Origin: CALMKX01 sp044869955
GTDB lineage: Bacteria; Acidobacteriota; Thermoanaerobaculia; Multivoradales; SZUA-115
Assembly (NCBI GenBank): GCA_044869955.1
Contig: JBIOYC010000339.1
Coordinates: forward strand, 1 to 5,335
Length of the DNA: 5,335 nucleotides
Direction of reading: 5' to 3'
Below the pieces are notes generated by a model. That model was given only the letters and a program-made list of their open reading frames with translations. It was not told the origin of the DNA and searched no databases. Shown here in pieces: positions 1 through 5,335 of this stretch (position 1 is the stretch's first letter; the number at the start of each line of letters is the position of its first letter). Both the position numbers and the translations under genes were made by a program.

Positions 1-155
1 GCTCGAGCCTCTCTCGGGCTGGCACGGATCTGCGGTGGGCCTGTTCGCTGAGTGCATCTTCCTTCTGAGAACGCAGGGCGCGGCTGTTTGCCCTCACCCC
101 ACCCCTTGCCGTCGGCGACCGAGGTCGGTAGCCTGGGCCCAAAGCTCCAGCCACC

Positions 156-161
156 AGGAGG
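156..161 (+). promoter_or_regulatory. Strong Shine-Dalgarno for the 168 start
   Basis: The sequence AGGAGGT runs from 156 to 162, and six bases separate AGGAGG from the ATG at 168. This is a near-perfect anti-16S match at ideal spacing. It is the main reason for taking 168 rather than 366 as the start of the first gene. No convincing sigma-70 promoter was seen upstream. The closest is TTGCCG at 106-111 with TAGCCT at 129-134, which is weak. Confidence 0.75.
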
Positions 162-167
162 TCACCG

Positions 168-1061
168 ATGCCCCCAGGGCCGCAGCCGCCGGCTCCCCAC
201 GTCCGTCGAGGTATCGACCTCGGCAGGAGCCGGCACGCCGCGCCGCCGGTCCAGCCCCGGCTCGTGGCGCCCTCGGGCCGGCCGATGGCCCCTCACGTCG
301 AGGCCGCCTGCCGTCGTCCTCCGGGTCACGCCGGTGCGCCACCGCCGCCTGCCACCGCTCAGCCGATGTTCATGGTCAAGTTCTTCCAGAGCCTGGGCGG
401 CGGCAAGGGCGATGGCGGGGGCAAGGGCGAGAAGAAGGGCGAGGTGAAGAAGGAGGTCGAGGAGATCGACCCGGTGCTCCAGAAGATCAAGCTGATCGAG
501 GCGGCCAACCCTCAGGTGGTGATCCTGTGGGGGAAGGGGAAGTCGATCTCCAACATCGATCTCCTCGCCTGCCTCAAGCTCTACCTCTCGGGGGGCCTGG
601 TGCTCTACCGGGGCGTCCAGCAGTGCCATCCGATGTTCCCGAAGGGCACGGACTACGCGCTGATGACCCCCAAGTCGCCCGGCAGCACCAAGCCCCCGGA
701 CTTCACCTCCAACGACAACGACTGGCTGCCGATGTCGCCCACCGGCAAGCTGTCGTTGAGCATCGCCCTGTCCTGGTCGTCGAGCATCGCCGGCTACTTC
801 AAGGGTGCCGGCGGCATGGACGCGCGCCGCGCGGTCGCGCTGGTGCTCGAGAAGCGGATCGCCCCGACCGACCCGATCGCCTTCTGCTTCGACGACGAGA
901 TCCAGATCAAGGGCACCTGCCGGGCGGACCGGGTGACCGAGATCTGGATCGACCAGGACTGGGGCACCGTCAGCGGACCCCACACGGGGATCAAGTTCCG
1001 GAAACTGGCCACGGACGCCGGGCTGGTGATCTGGGAGGACGCCGAGGTCGCACAGTTTTGA
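168..1061 (+). CDS. Hypothetical protein of unrecognised family, probably cytoplasmic
   Basis: This is a 297-residue protein whose family I do not recognise. Residues 1-66 are rich in Pro, Arg and Ala and look disordered. Residues about 67-98 are Gly/Lys/Glu-rich and start with MFMVKFFQSLGGG, giving a highly charged linker. From about residue 99 to the end there is a well-behaved globular domain of roughly 200 residues. It contains VVILWGKGKSIS, GLVLYRGVQQCHPMFP, the Trp-containing SNDNDWLPM, a Ser-rich SIALSWSSSIAGYFKGAGG, and near the C-terminus IWIDQDWGT and GLVIWEDAEVAQF. No signal peptide or membrane helix is visible. The 168 start rests on the Shine-Dalgarno at 156-161. An alternative start is ATG 366 (or 372): codon choice becomes much more GC3-biased from there, but it has no ribosome binding site. 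The open frame continuing through both supports one gene. The next gene lies 120 bases downstream with its own promoter, so this one is probably monocistronic. Coding status is fairly sure; function is unknown. Confidence 0.75.
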   Translation: MPPGPQPPAPHVRRGIDLGRSRHAAPPVQPRLVAPSGRPMAPHVEAACRRPPGHAGAPPPPATAQPMFMVKFFQSLGGGKGDGGGKGEKKGEVKKEVEEIDPVLQKIKLIEAANPQVVILWGKGKSISNIDLLACLKLYLSGGLVLYRGVQQCHPMFPKGTDYALMTPKSPGSTKPPDFTSNDNDWLPMSPTGKLSLSIALSWSSSIAGYFKGAGGMDARRAVALVLEKRIAPTDPIAFCFDDEIQIKGTCRADRVTEIWIDQDWGTVSGPHTGIKFRKLATDAGLVIWEDAEVAQF

Positions 1062-1123
1062 GCGGGTCCCCCGGCCACCGGTTGGGCCAAAGTCATGCGA
1101 ATCCGTGGTTCAGGGACAGGCTG

Positions 1124-1152
1124 TTGACGGAATAGCTGGATAGCCCGATAGT
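1124..1152 (+). promoter_or_regulatory. Sigma-70-type promoter for the Cys-rich protein operon
   Basis: TTGACG at 1124-1129 matches the -35 consensus at five of six positions. After exactly 17 bases, GATAGT at 1147-1152 matches the -10 consensus at four of six. Transcription would begin near 1159, leaving a leader of about 23 bases before ATG 1182. The surrounding stretch (1121-1166) is clearly more AT-rich than the rest of the window, as expected of a promoter. The call rests on motif geometry only. Confidence 0.55.
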
Positions 1153-1155
1153 CCG
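1132..1155 (+). repeat. Three tandem 8-base units inside the promoter
   Basis: Three consecutive units read ATAGCTGG (1132-1139), ATAGCCCG (1140-1147) and ATAGTCCG (1148-1155). The ATAG core recurs exactly every 8 bases, across the spacer and the -10 box of the candidate promoter. CGGA at 1128-1131 and TCCG at 1152-1155 additionally flank the array as a short inverted pair. It may be a regulator binding site or a chance minisatellite. Confidence 0.5.
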
Positions 1156-1168
1156 AAAAACTAAACAT

Positions 1169-1172
1169 GGAG
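1169..1172 (+). promoter_or_regulatory. Ribosome binding site deciding the 1182 start
   Basis: GGAG lies nine bases upstream of ATG 1182. It overlaps the earlier in-frame ATG at 1167, which itself has no Shine-Dalgarno. This favours MRRRLL... over METVAMRRRLL... as the N-terminus. Confidence 0.55.
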
Positions 1173-1181
1173 ACCGTTGCC

Positions 1182-1421
1182 ATGCGCAGACGTCTTCTCG
1201 CGGTGGTTCTCATCGGTGTCGCTCTGGCCCTCTGCCTTCCCTCCCAAGCACAAGCTTGCCACCGGTGCGGATGGGGGCTGGTGTGCTCGATTGACGAGTG
1301 CTTCTTCGTCGAGTTTTGTGAGTCCCCGCCGGCTCCGTGCCCCATCTGCTCAGAGTTCTGCGGGATCCTCGCCTCCACGGGCCAGTGCCTTACCTGGGGG
1401 GATGGCTGCCAATTCGCCTGA
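1182..1421 (+). CDS. Small exported cysteine-rich protein
   Basis: This 79-residue protein has a classical signal peptide: MRRR, then a hydrophobic core (LLAVVLIGVALALCLP), then SQAQA with an Ala-x-Ala signal peptidase I site after residue 25. The predicted mature peptide is 54 residues and has ten cysteines, at mature positions 1, 4, 10, 15, 21, 28, 31, 35, 44 and 51. Two pairs are CxxC spaced (1/4 and 28/31). An even number is consistent with five disulfides or with metal binding. The mature part is acidic, with six Asp/Glu and one Arg, so it does not look like a cationic antimicrobial peptide. Because a Cys follows the cleavage site it could be a lipoprotein, but AQAC is a poor lipobox. 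An upstream in-frame ATG at 1167 would add five residues. The following gene starts 7 bases after the stop (or overlaps it), suggesting co-transcription and translational coupling. I do not recognise the family. Export is fairly sure; function is unknown. Confidence 0.75.
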   Translation: MRRRLLAVVLIGVALALCLPSQAQACHRCGWGLVCSIDECFFVEFCESPPAPCPICSEFCGILASTGQCLTWGDGCQFA

Positions 1422-1428
1422 CCGGGCC

Positions 1429-3711
1429 ATGGTCGATAGAGCTGCAAAGTGGGCGGCTGCTTGTGTCGGTTGCCTGTGGGTAGCCGCCGCTGGGACCGAA
1501 CCGCCCACGGTCGAGACCACGCTCGTAGAGGTCGCCCTCGTCTCGCCGGCAGGGGCGCTTCCCAGCGGCCTGCGCTGGGAGGTGGTCGCCGTTCCCCTGG
1601 CTGGCGGCCAGAGCGTCGCGGCGAGCGCCGAGCTACCGGAGCCTGCGCAGCTCGCCTTACCGGCCTCCGAGTCCTTCGAGCTGAAGGCCACCTCACCGGG
1701 TTATTGGGCGCCGTCTTTGGAGGTCCGGGTCCAGGGGCCGAGCCAGCGCTTCGAAGTACCGGTTTTCCCGGCCGGCACCTTGAAGGGAACGCTCGACCTG
1801 CCCGGGCCGCAGGCCGATGCCTCCAGCCTCGAGGTCCGCATCCAGCCGGCCCCCGGCCGACTCCCCACGGGATGGGTCCCCACCACCACGCTCACCTGCC
1901 CCGTCGAGAAGCTCGCTTTCACCTGCCCGGCGCCGGCCGGCCGGCTTGACCTGCGGCTCAAGGCGCCCGCTCGGGTGCCGGTGTATCTGTGGTCCCGCGA
2001 CCTCCAGGCAGGCGGTTCCCTCGACCTGGGCAAGGTCCGTCTCGAGCCCGGTGCCTCGATCTCTGGCTGGGCTCGCCTCGACGGCGGGGCGCCCGCCAGC
2101 GGCGCGACGATCCGGGCGCGATCCTGGCTCGCCGACCTCGCTCCGACTAGCGTCGAGGAGGACCGGCGGGTGGGTGCCCTGGAGCGCACGACCAAGAGCA
2201 ACGACCGCGGTTTCTTCCAGATCGACGGCCTGCAGCCCGGCGCCTACGAGCTCGCCGCGGAGCGGGGCGACCTGGTCCCCGCGCGGCGTGGGCCGATCGA
2301 GGTGCGGGACGGGCTGGAGTCGCAGTTGATCGGAGACCTCGTCCTGGCCGAGCCGGCTGAGCTGACCGTCTTGGTCACCCCCGGCGTCGATCCGCTGGGC
2401 CGCCCCTGGCACATCGAGCTGTCACCGCCTGGCCCCGGCCGCATCGGCAAAGTGCTGAAGCGGCGGACCAACCCCTCCGGCGAGGCGACCTTCGAGCGGA
2501 TTCACCCGGGTGAGTTGCGCTTGCTGCTCCAGGACGCCGAGGGCGAGCGCTGGTTGATGAAGTCGCTGACCGTGCGGCCCGGGCGGGGGCTCGAGCTGAT
2601 CGACCTGCCCCTGATCGAGGTGCGGGGCACCGTGCGCTTGGGCGACGAGCCCCTGGCGACCCGGGTGGCCTTCGCCCGCCACGACGGACGCCAGGTCCGC
2701 TTCCTGAGCGACGAGGAAGGTCGGTTCGAAGGCTCCCTCCCCGAGCCGGGCAAGTGGCTGGTGGGGGTGGAGCTGGAGGGTGGGCGCCAGGCGGTGCCGG
2801 TCGGACCGGTGGAGGTCCGCAAGGCCGAGGGCAAGAGCTGGGCCGAGGTCGAGATCGTTCTGCCGGACACTCGCGTCGCTGGACTGGTGGTCGACGAGGA
2901 CGGGCGGCCGGTCGCGGGTGCCAAGGTCCTCGCGACTCTCTTCGGTGGGACGAAGCAGGGGGCGTCCGGACAAACGGAGACGGCGAGCGATGGTCGCTTC
3001 GAGTGGATCGGATTGGTGGAGGGCACCTATCAGGTCTCCGCCAGGTCCGGAGAGGAGAGCAGCGAAAGCGTCCCCGCCCTGGTGGACGAGGAGCTCGACC
3101 CTCCCGAGCTGAGGCTCGAGCTCCGCGCCAACCGTACGGTGGATGTCCGTGTCCACGGAACCTTCGGGCCGATCGCCGGCGCCAGAGTGGTGGCGATGGC
3201 GGACGCCGCGACCGGGGGGACCGTGGTGGACGGCATCACCGGGCTGGATGGCAGCACCCGCTTGGCCCTGCCCGCTCGCGCTCCGAGCGTCACTCTCGTG
3301 GCGGCGGCGCCCGGCTGGGCGCTGCGGTTCCAGCACGCGGCCCTCGTACCCGGAGAGGCGATCGAGATCCGGCTTGACCGCACGGGGGGCGAGCTGGAGG
3401 TGGACCTGTCGGCGGGCAGCGGTGAGAACCGCGGACTCCTCGCGAATTCCTTGCTGTTCAACGAGCAAGGAGCCGCGGTCCCGGCGCTGTTTCTGCTCCA
3501 GGTCAGCGGGGCCCACCGGGACAGCCTTTCTGCGGCTCGAGCCCGCCTGCCACTCGTCACGCCGGGCACCTACTCCCTCTGCTGGGGCCGCGAAGCGGTG
3601 CGCGCCTACTTCGAGCGCCGGCCCGCACCGGGAGGTGACTCCTGCCGCACGGGCTACCTCGGTGCGTTCGGTCGGCTGACCTTGAGCTTGCCGGCGCCGG
3701 CGAGCGGCTGA
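1429..3711 (+). CDS. Exported carboxypeptidase-regulatory-like beta-sandwich protein
   Basis: This is a 760-residue protein made of repeated beta-sandwich units of the carboxypeptidase-regulatory-like (CarboxypepD_reg) type. The N-terminus (MVDRAAK, hydrophobic WAAACVGCLWVAAAG, then TEPP) is a signal peptide. The clearest units start near residues 209 (SISGWARLDGGAPASGATI, ending GFFQIDGLQPGAYELAA), 396 (VRGTVRLGDEPL, then GRFEGSLPEPGKWLV), 482 (VAGLVVDEDGRPVAGAKV, ending GRFEWIGLVEGTYQVSA) and 570 (VDVRVHGTFGPIAGARVVA). Each has the family's G-x-V, PVxGAxV and G-x-F-x-I-x-G-L-x-x-G-x-Y signature. No peptidase, TonB-receptor or other catalytic domain is visible. The mature part has only four cysteines, paired by proximity (157/166 and 718/739), suggesting two disulfides. 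The C-terminal GTYSLCWG...CRTGYL segment looks like a final small domain. ATG 1429 gives a normal short n-region and lies 7 bases after the upstream stop. ATG 1402 (nine residues longer, overlapping the upstream gene by 20 bases) is an alternative, and neither has a good ribosome binding site. The likely location is periplasm, outer surface or secreted; the role is unknown, possibly structural or ligand-binding. Confidence 0.85.
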   Translation: MVDRAAKWAAACVGCLWVAAAGTEPPTVETTLVEVALVSPAGALPSGLRWEVVAVPLAGGQSVAASAELPEPAQLALPASESFELKATSPGYWAPSLEVRVQGPSQRFEVPVFPAGTLKGTLDLPGPQADASSLEVRIQPAPGRLPTGWVPTTTLTCPVEKLAFTCPAPAGRLDLRLKAPARVPVYLWSRDLQAGGSLDLGKVRLEPGASISGWARLDGGAPASGATIRARSWLADLAPTSVEEDRRVGALERTTKSNDRGFFQIDGLQPGAYELAAERGDLVPARRGPIEVRDGLESQLIGDLVLAEPAELTVLVTPGVDPLGRPWHIELSPPGPGRIGKVLKRRTNPSGEATFERIHPGELRLLLQDAEGERWLMKSLTVRPGRGLELIDLPLIEVRGTVRLGDEPLATRVAFARHDGRQVRFLSDEEGRFEGSLPEPGKWLVGVELEGGRQAVPVGPVEVRKAEGKSWAEVEIVLPDTRVAGLVVDEDGRPVAGAKVLATLFGGTKQGASGQTETASDGRFEWIGLVEGTYQVSARSGEESSESVPALVDEELDPPELRLELRANRTVDVRVHGTFGPIAGARVVAMADAATGGTVVDGITGLDGSTRLALPARAPSVTLVAAAPGWALRFQHAALVPGEAIEIRLDRTGGELEVDLSAGSGENRGLLANSLLFNEQGAAVPALFLLQVSGAHRDSLSAARARLPLVTPGTYSLCWGREAVRAYFERRPAPGGDSCRTGYLGAFGRLTLSLPAPASG
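3690..3701. other. GC palindrome at the convergent gene ends
   Basis: GCCGGCGCCGGC is a perfect 12-base palindrome inside the last codons of the large exported protein gene, 7 bases before its stop. It extends outward as CTT/GAG with one mismatch. The opposite gene ends only 7 bases beyond the stop, so any terminator has to lie in coding sequence, and this is the only candidate seen. It has no T-tract on either side, so intrinsic termination is doubtful. In such GC-rich DNA it may be coincidence of Pro/Ala codons. Confidence 0.2.
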
Positions 3712-3718
3712 CCCTCGC

Positions 3719-5098
3719 CTACCCGGCCCCCTCCTCCGCCGTCTTCCCCGCGTACCAGTCGACCCTCCGGGTGAGGAACATCGCCACCCCCAGGAGGACG
3801 AAGAGGGCCGTGGCGCCGAGGAGGAGGGCGTAGTCCTCGGAGCGCAGCAGCACCCAGAGATAGCCGTAGAGGGCCGCGAGGGCGCCAGTGAGCAGGGCAG
3901 CGCGGCTGCGGGCCTTGAGGATGGCCCGGCTGTAGCCGCCGATCAGGGCCACGGTGCCGGCGCTCGCCGCGGTGTAGGCGAGGCCGAAGCCGAAGTGCTC
4001 AGAGAGGGCCAACAGCAACAGATAGAAGAGGCAGAGGGCGCCGCCCACGAAGAGGTATTGCACGGGGTGCAGCCGCACGGGGTGGAAGACCTCGAAGAAG
4101 AAGCAGCTCGCGAAGGTCAGCACCAGGAAGAGCAGGCCGTACTTCAGGGCCCGGTCGCTCTTCTGGTAGCCGTCGGCGGGCAGGAAGAGGCCGACGCCGA
4201 GAGACGAGCTGGCGACCGCGTCGCGGAAGGTCGAGTGGTCCGCGTCACCGCTGTGCCAGGCCTGGGGGAAGCCCCGGCCGAACTCGGAGACCTGCCACTC
4301 GGCGCGGAAGCCCGCCTCCGACACCTCCCGCTTCGCCGGCAGGTAGGCGCCGCGGAAGCTCGGATCGGGCCAGCTCGAGCTGAGCTCGACCCGGGTGGCG
4401 CGGCCGAGGGGCAGGACCTGGAGGTGCTCGCTGCCCTGGAGGGGCAGCTCCAGCCGGAAGGGCATGGTTTTGCCCTCGGGTAGCTCGGCCAGCCCGGAGA
4501 GGGGAGCGTGGATGCCGCTGCGCCAGAGGTCGGCCGCCCCCGGGCCCGGCTCGAGCTCGACCTTCCGGCCGTCCCAGTCGATCGACAGGGCCGAGGTCAG
4601 GCCCCGCAGGTCGGGGACGCCGAAGGACACGAAGGCCTCTTCCCACCGTGCCTCTCCGGCGGGGATCCCCAGGGCCGCGAGGTCCGGCTTCTCGAAATTG
4701 CCTTCGAGGTGCAAGCGGGTGCGATACACCACCGTCTCGAAGATCCCTCGCTGCCGCCGCTCCGGCTCGATCTCGCCGCGCACGACCAGCTCGGCAGGGA
4801 GGTAGAACGCCCGTTGGCGGTAGCGCTCGATCTTGCCGTTCGCGTCCTTGATGGGCACGTCGAAGGGCAGCACCAGCAGGGGTCCGCCGACCTCCTGTGC
4901 CTGGCCCCACAGCGCTGAGACCTCCTGGATCACCTCGGCGCGGCGACCGGCTCGCTCGCCGATGGTCGAGCGGACCATCGCGAGGGGGATCAGCAGCACG
5001 AGCACCAGGAAGCCGATGACGAACAGGCGCAGCGTCACCGAGCGCTTGGCCCGGGCGGCGAGGGTGGCGGGCACGTCTTGGGACATCGAGTCGAGCAT
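3719..5098 (-). CDS. creD: Inner membrane protein CreD
   Basis: This 459-residue protein matches the CreD family in length (E. coli CreD is about 450 aa), topology and motifs. Residues 24-42 form an N-terminal membrane helix. Then comes the conserved ERxxRR...W(G)QxQxxGGPLLVLP region (48-78), a large periplasmic domain to about residue 315, and five C-terminal helices near 322-338, 346-365, 372-389, 401-418 and 423-442. Family hallmarks near the C-terminus are HPVQYLFVGGALCLFYLLL, LSEHFGF, the YGYLWVLLRSEDYALLLG stretch and TRRVDWY. In Enterobacteria creD is the gene most strongly induced by the CreBC two-component system, and its loss or overexpression affects envelope integrity, colicin E2 tolerance and beta-lactam responses. 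Its biochemical activity is not established. The start at 5098 is fixed by AGGAGG six bases upstream; an ATG at 5143 would add 15 residues across that site and is rejected. A divergent response regulator begins 157 bases away, consistent with Cre-type control. Confidence 0.95.
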   Translation of the reverse strand: MLDSMSQDVPATLAARAKRSVTLRLFVIGFLVLVLLIPLAMVRSTIGERAGRRAEVIQEVSALWGQAQEVGGPLLVLPFDVPIKDANGKIERYRQRAFYLPAELVVRGEIEPERRQRGIFETVVYRTRLHLEGNFEKPDLAALGIPAGEARWEEAFVSFGVPDLRGLTSALSIDWDGRKVELEPGPGAADLWRSGIHAPLSGLAELPEGKTMPFRLELPLQGSEHLQVLPLGRATRVELSSSWPDPSFRGAYLPAKREVSEAGFRAEWQVSEFGRGFPQAWHSGDADHSTFRDAVASSSLGVGLFLPADGYQKSDRALKYGLLFLVLTFASCFFFEVFHPVRLHPVQYLFVGGALCLFYLLLLALSEHFGFGLAYTAASAGTVALIGGYSRAILKARSRAALLTGALAALYGYLWVLLRSEDYALLLGATALFVLLGVAMFLTRRVDWYAGKTAEEGAG

Positions 5099-5104
5099 GG
5101 ATCT

Positions 5105-5110
5105 CCTCCT
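5105..5110 (-). promoter_or_regulatory. Shine-Dalgarno of creD
   Basis: On the - strand AGGAGG spans 5110 to 5105, followed by the six-base spacer AGATCC and ATG at 5098-5096. It is a consensus site at ideal distance and decides the creD start. Confidence 0.85.
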
Positions 5111-5118
5111 TTGGATGG

Positions 5119-5141
5119 GGCCCCGATCGGGGGGCGGGGCC
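5119..5141 (-). other. Inverted repeat in the creD leader
   Basis: GGCCCCG at 5119-5125 and CGGGGCC at 5135-5141 are perfect 7-base arms around a 9-base loop. A nested 12-base palindrome, CCCCGATCGGGG, lies at 5121-5132. In creD mRNA the hairpin would end 8 bases before the Shine-Dalgarno, close enough to influence translation initiation or to be a protein-binding palindrome. There is no T-tract, so it is not an intrinsic terminator. Part of this could be expected from GC richness. Confidence 0.35.
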
Positions 5142-5200
5142 ATTCCAGCGGCCGAGTCGGGCGAGCGTGAGGCGCCGGGGAGGAATGAGGCTCAGAGATT

Positions 5201-5217
5201 GTGGCGACAAAGTGGCG
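5201..5217. promoter_or_regulatory. Candidate operator: 11-base-spaced direct repeat
   Basis: GTGGCG occurs at 5201-5206 and again at 5212-5217, separated by ACAAA, so the repeat period is 11 bases. Known sites for OmpR/PhoB-family regulators, including the enterobacterial CreB box (TTCAC, six bases, TTCAC), are tandem half-sites with 11-base periodicity. It lies between the divergent creD and response-regulator genes, in the least GC-rich part of that gap, and its centre is about 47 bases upstream of the regulator's start. Assignment to the adjacent regulator is inference; the half-site differs from the E. coli one. Confidence 0.4.
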
Positions 5218-5243
5218 GCGGCGGCCGCCGGGCGGGTCTGCGC

Positions 5244-5249
5244 TAGATT
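5244..5249 (+). promoter_or_regulatory. Possible -10 box for a leaderless response-regulator mRNA
   Basis: TAGATT matches TATAAT at four of six positions and ends six bases before ATG 5256, so transcription would start at or next to the ATG. There is no purine-rich Shine-Dalgarno between this box and the ATG, which agrees with leaderless translation. No -35 box is recognisable at 17 bases upstream, so activation from the direct repeat at 5201-5217 would be needed. Confidence 0.3.
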
Positions 5250-5255
5250 GCCGCC

Positions 5256-5335
5256 ATGACTGCCGTGTCACCCGCGCGCGTCGCCCTGGTAGACGACGAG
5301 GAGAGCCTGCGCGAGACCGTCGGCTATGCCTTGCG
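5256..5335 (+). CDS. Response regulator, N-terminal fragment (CreB-like)
   Basis: Only the first 26 codons are in the window, and the gene runs off the right edge. The translation MTAVSPARVALVDDEESLRETVGYAL is the beginning of a receiver domain. A short beta-strand (RVALV) leads into the acidic pair Asp13-Asp14, which binds Mg2+ for phosphorylation in this family, followed by the first helix ESLRETVGYAL. The phosphorylated Asp and the output domain lie outside the window. Divergence from creD suggests an OmpR-type CreB-like regulator that would pair with a CreC-like sensor kinase further right, but other receiver proteins share this beginning. The ATG lacks a ribosome binding site, and no better in-frame start is visible. 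Confidence 0.8.
   Translation, partial: MTAVSPARVALVDDEESLRETVGYAL

Noticed and set aside
20..34. Sigma-54-like TGGCACGGATCTGC upstream of the first gene
   Set aside because: The GG and GC elements are nine bases apart instead of the nearly invariant ten, and the TTGC element is incomplete.
449..456. AAGGAGGT inside the first gene
   Set aside because: No start codon follows at a suitable distance. It is part of Lys-Lys-Glu-Val codons in the charged linker.
162..983. Antisense open frame of 273 codons opposite the first gene
   Set aside because: Composition is that of a reverse-complement shadow (Arg/Leu/Asp/His-rich with no hydrophobic core pattern), and there is no ribosome binding site.
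1062..1110. GGCC-based inverted repeat after the first gene as a terminator
   Set aside because: The arms are about four bases with no T-tract. It is indistinguishable from background GC structure.
35..1135. Long + strand open frame of 366 codons overlapping the first gene
   Set aside because: Its translation is Arg/Gly/Pro/Ala-rich low-complexity sequence and it lies in another frame over a better coding frame with a consensus Shine-Dalgarno. Long stop-free shadow frames are expected at this GC content.
1177..1401. Extension of the large exported protein upstream to ATG 1177
   Set aside because: It would run through the whole Cys-rich gene in another frame. The extension does not look like protein and would bury the signal peptide that begins at 1429 (or 1402).
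3995..4483. + strand open frame of 162 codons across creD
   Set aside because: It is antisense to a firmly identified CreD, Glu/Gly-rich by reverse complement, and has no supporting start signals.
5099..5143. Upstream ATG of creD at 5143
   Set aside because: The extra 15 residues would be encoded by the consensus Shine-Dalgarno and the hairpin. CreD proteins begin shortly before the first membrane helix.

Overview
The window is very GC-rich with strongly GC-biased third codon positions. It carries four intact protein genes and the first 26 codons of a fifth. The organism is probably a high-GC Gram-negative bacterium. A large secreted protein built from carboxypeptidase-regulatory-like beta-sandwich units next to a CreD gene fits Acidobacteriota or a former-Deltaproteobacteria lineage such as Myxococcota, but this is inference from gene style only. 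There is no tRNA, rRNA, CRISPR array, insertion sequence or transposase.

Left part, + strand. After about 155 bases without a convincing gene, an excellent Shine-Dalgarno introduces a 297-residue protein of unknown family (168-1061). A 120-base gap follows. It holds the best promoter-like sequence of the window (TTGACG, 17 bases, GATAGT), with three tandem 8-base units lying across its spacer and -10 box. This promoter would drive a tiny exported protein (1182-1421, 79 aa) whose predicted mature part of about 54 residues has ten cysteines. A 760-residue exported multi-domain beta-sandwich protein (1429-3711) follows directly, so the two probably form one transcription unit for the cell envelope or exterior.

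Right part, - strand. creD (3719-5098) converges on the large protein gene with only 7 bases between the stop codons. CreD is an inner-membrane protein with one N-terminal membrane helix, a large periplasmic domain and five C-terminal helices. It is known as the strongly induced output gene of the CreBC two-component system in Enterobacteria.

Right edge, + strand. Divergent from creD, 157 bases away, begins a response regulator (5256 onward, cut by the window end). The shared intergenic region has a GTGGCG direct repeat with 11-base periodicity, the geometry of OmpR/PhoB/CreB-family operators. This suggests the regulator controls creD and perhaps itself. The regulator has no visible ribosome binding site and may be translated from a leaderless mRNA.
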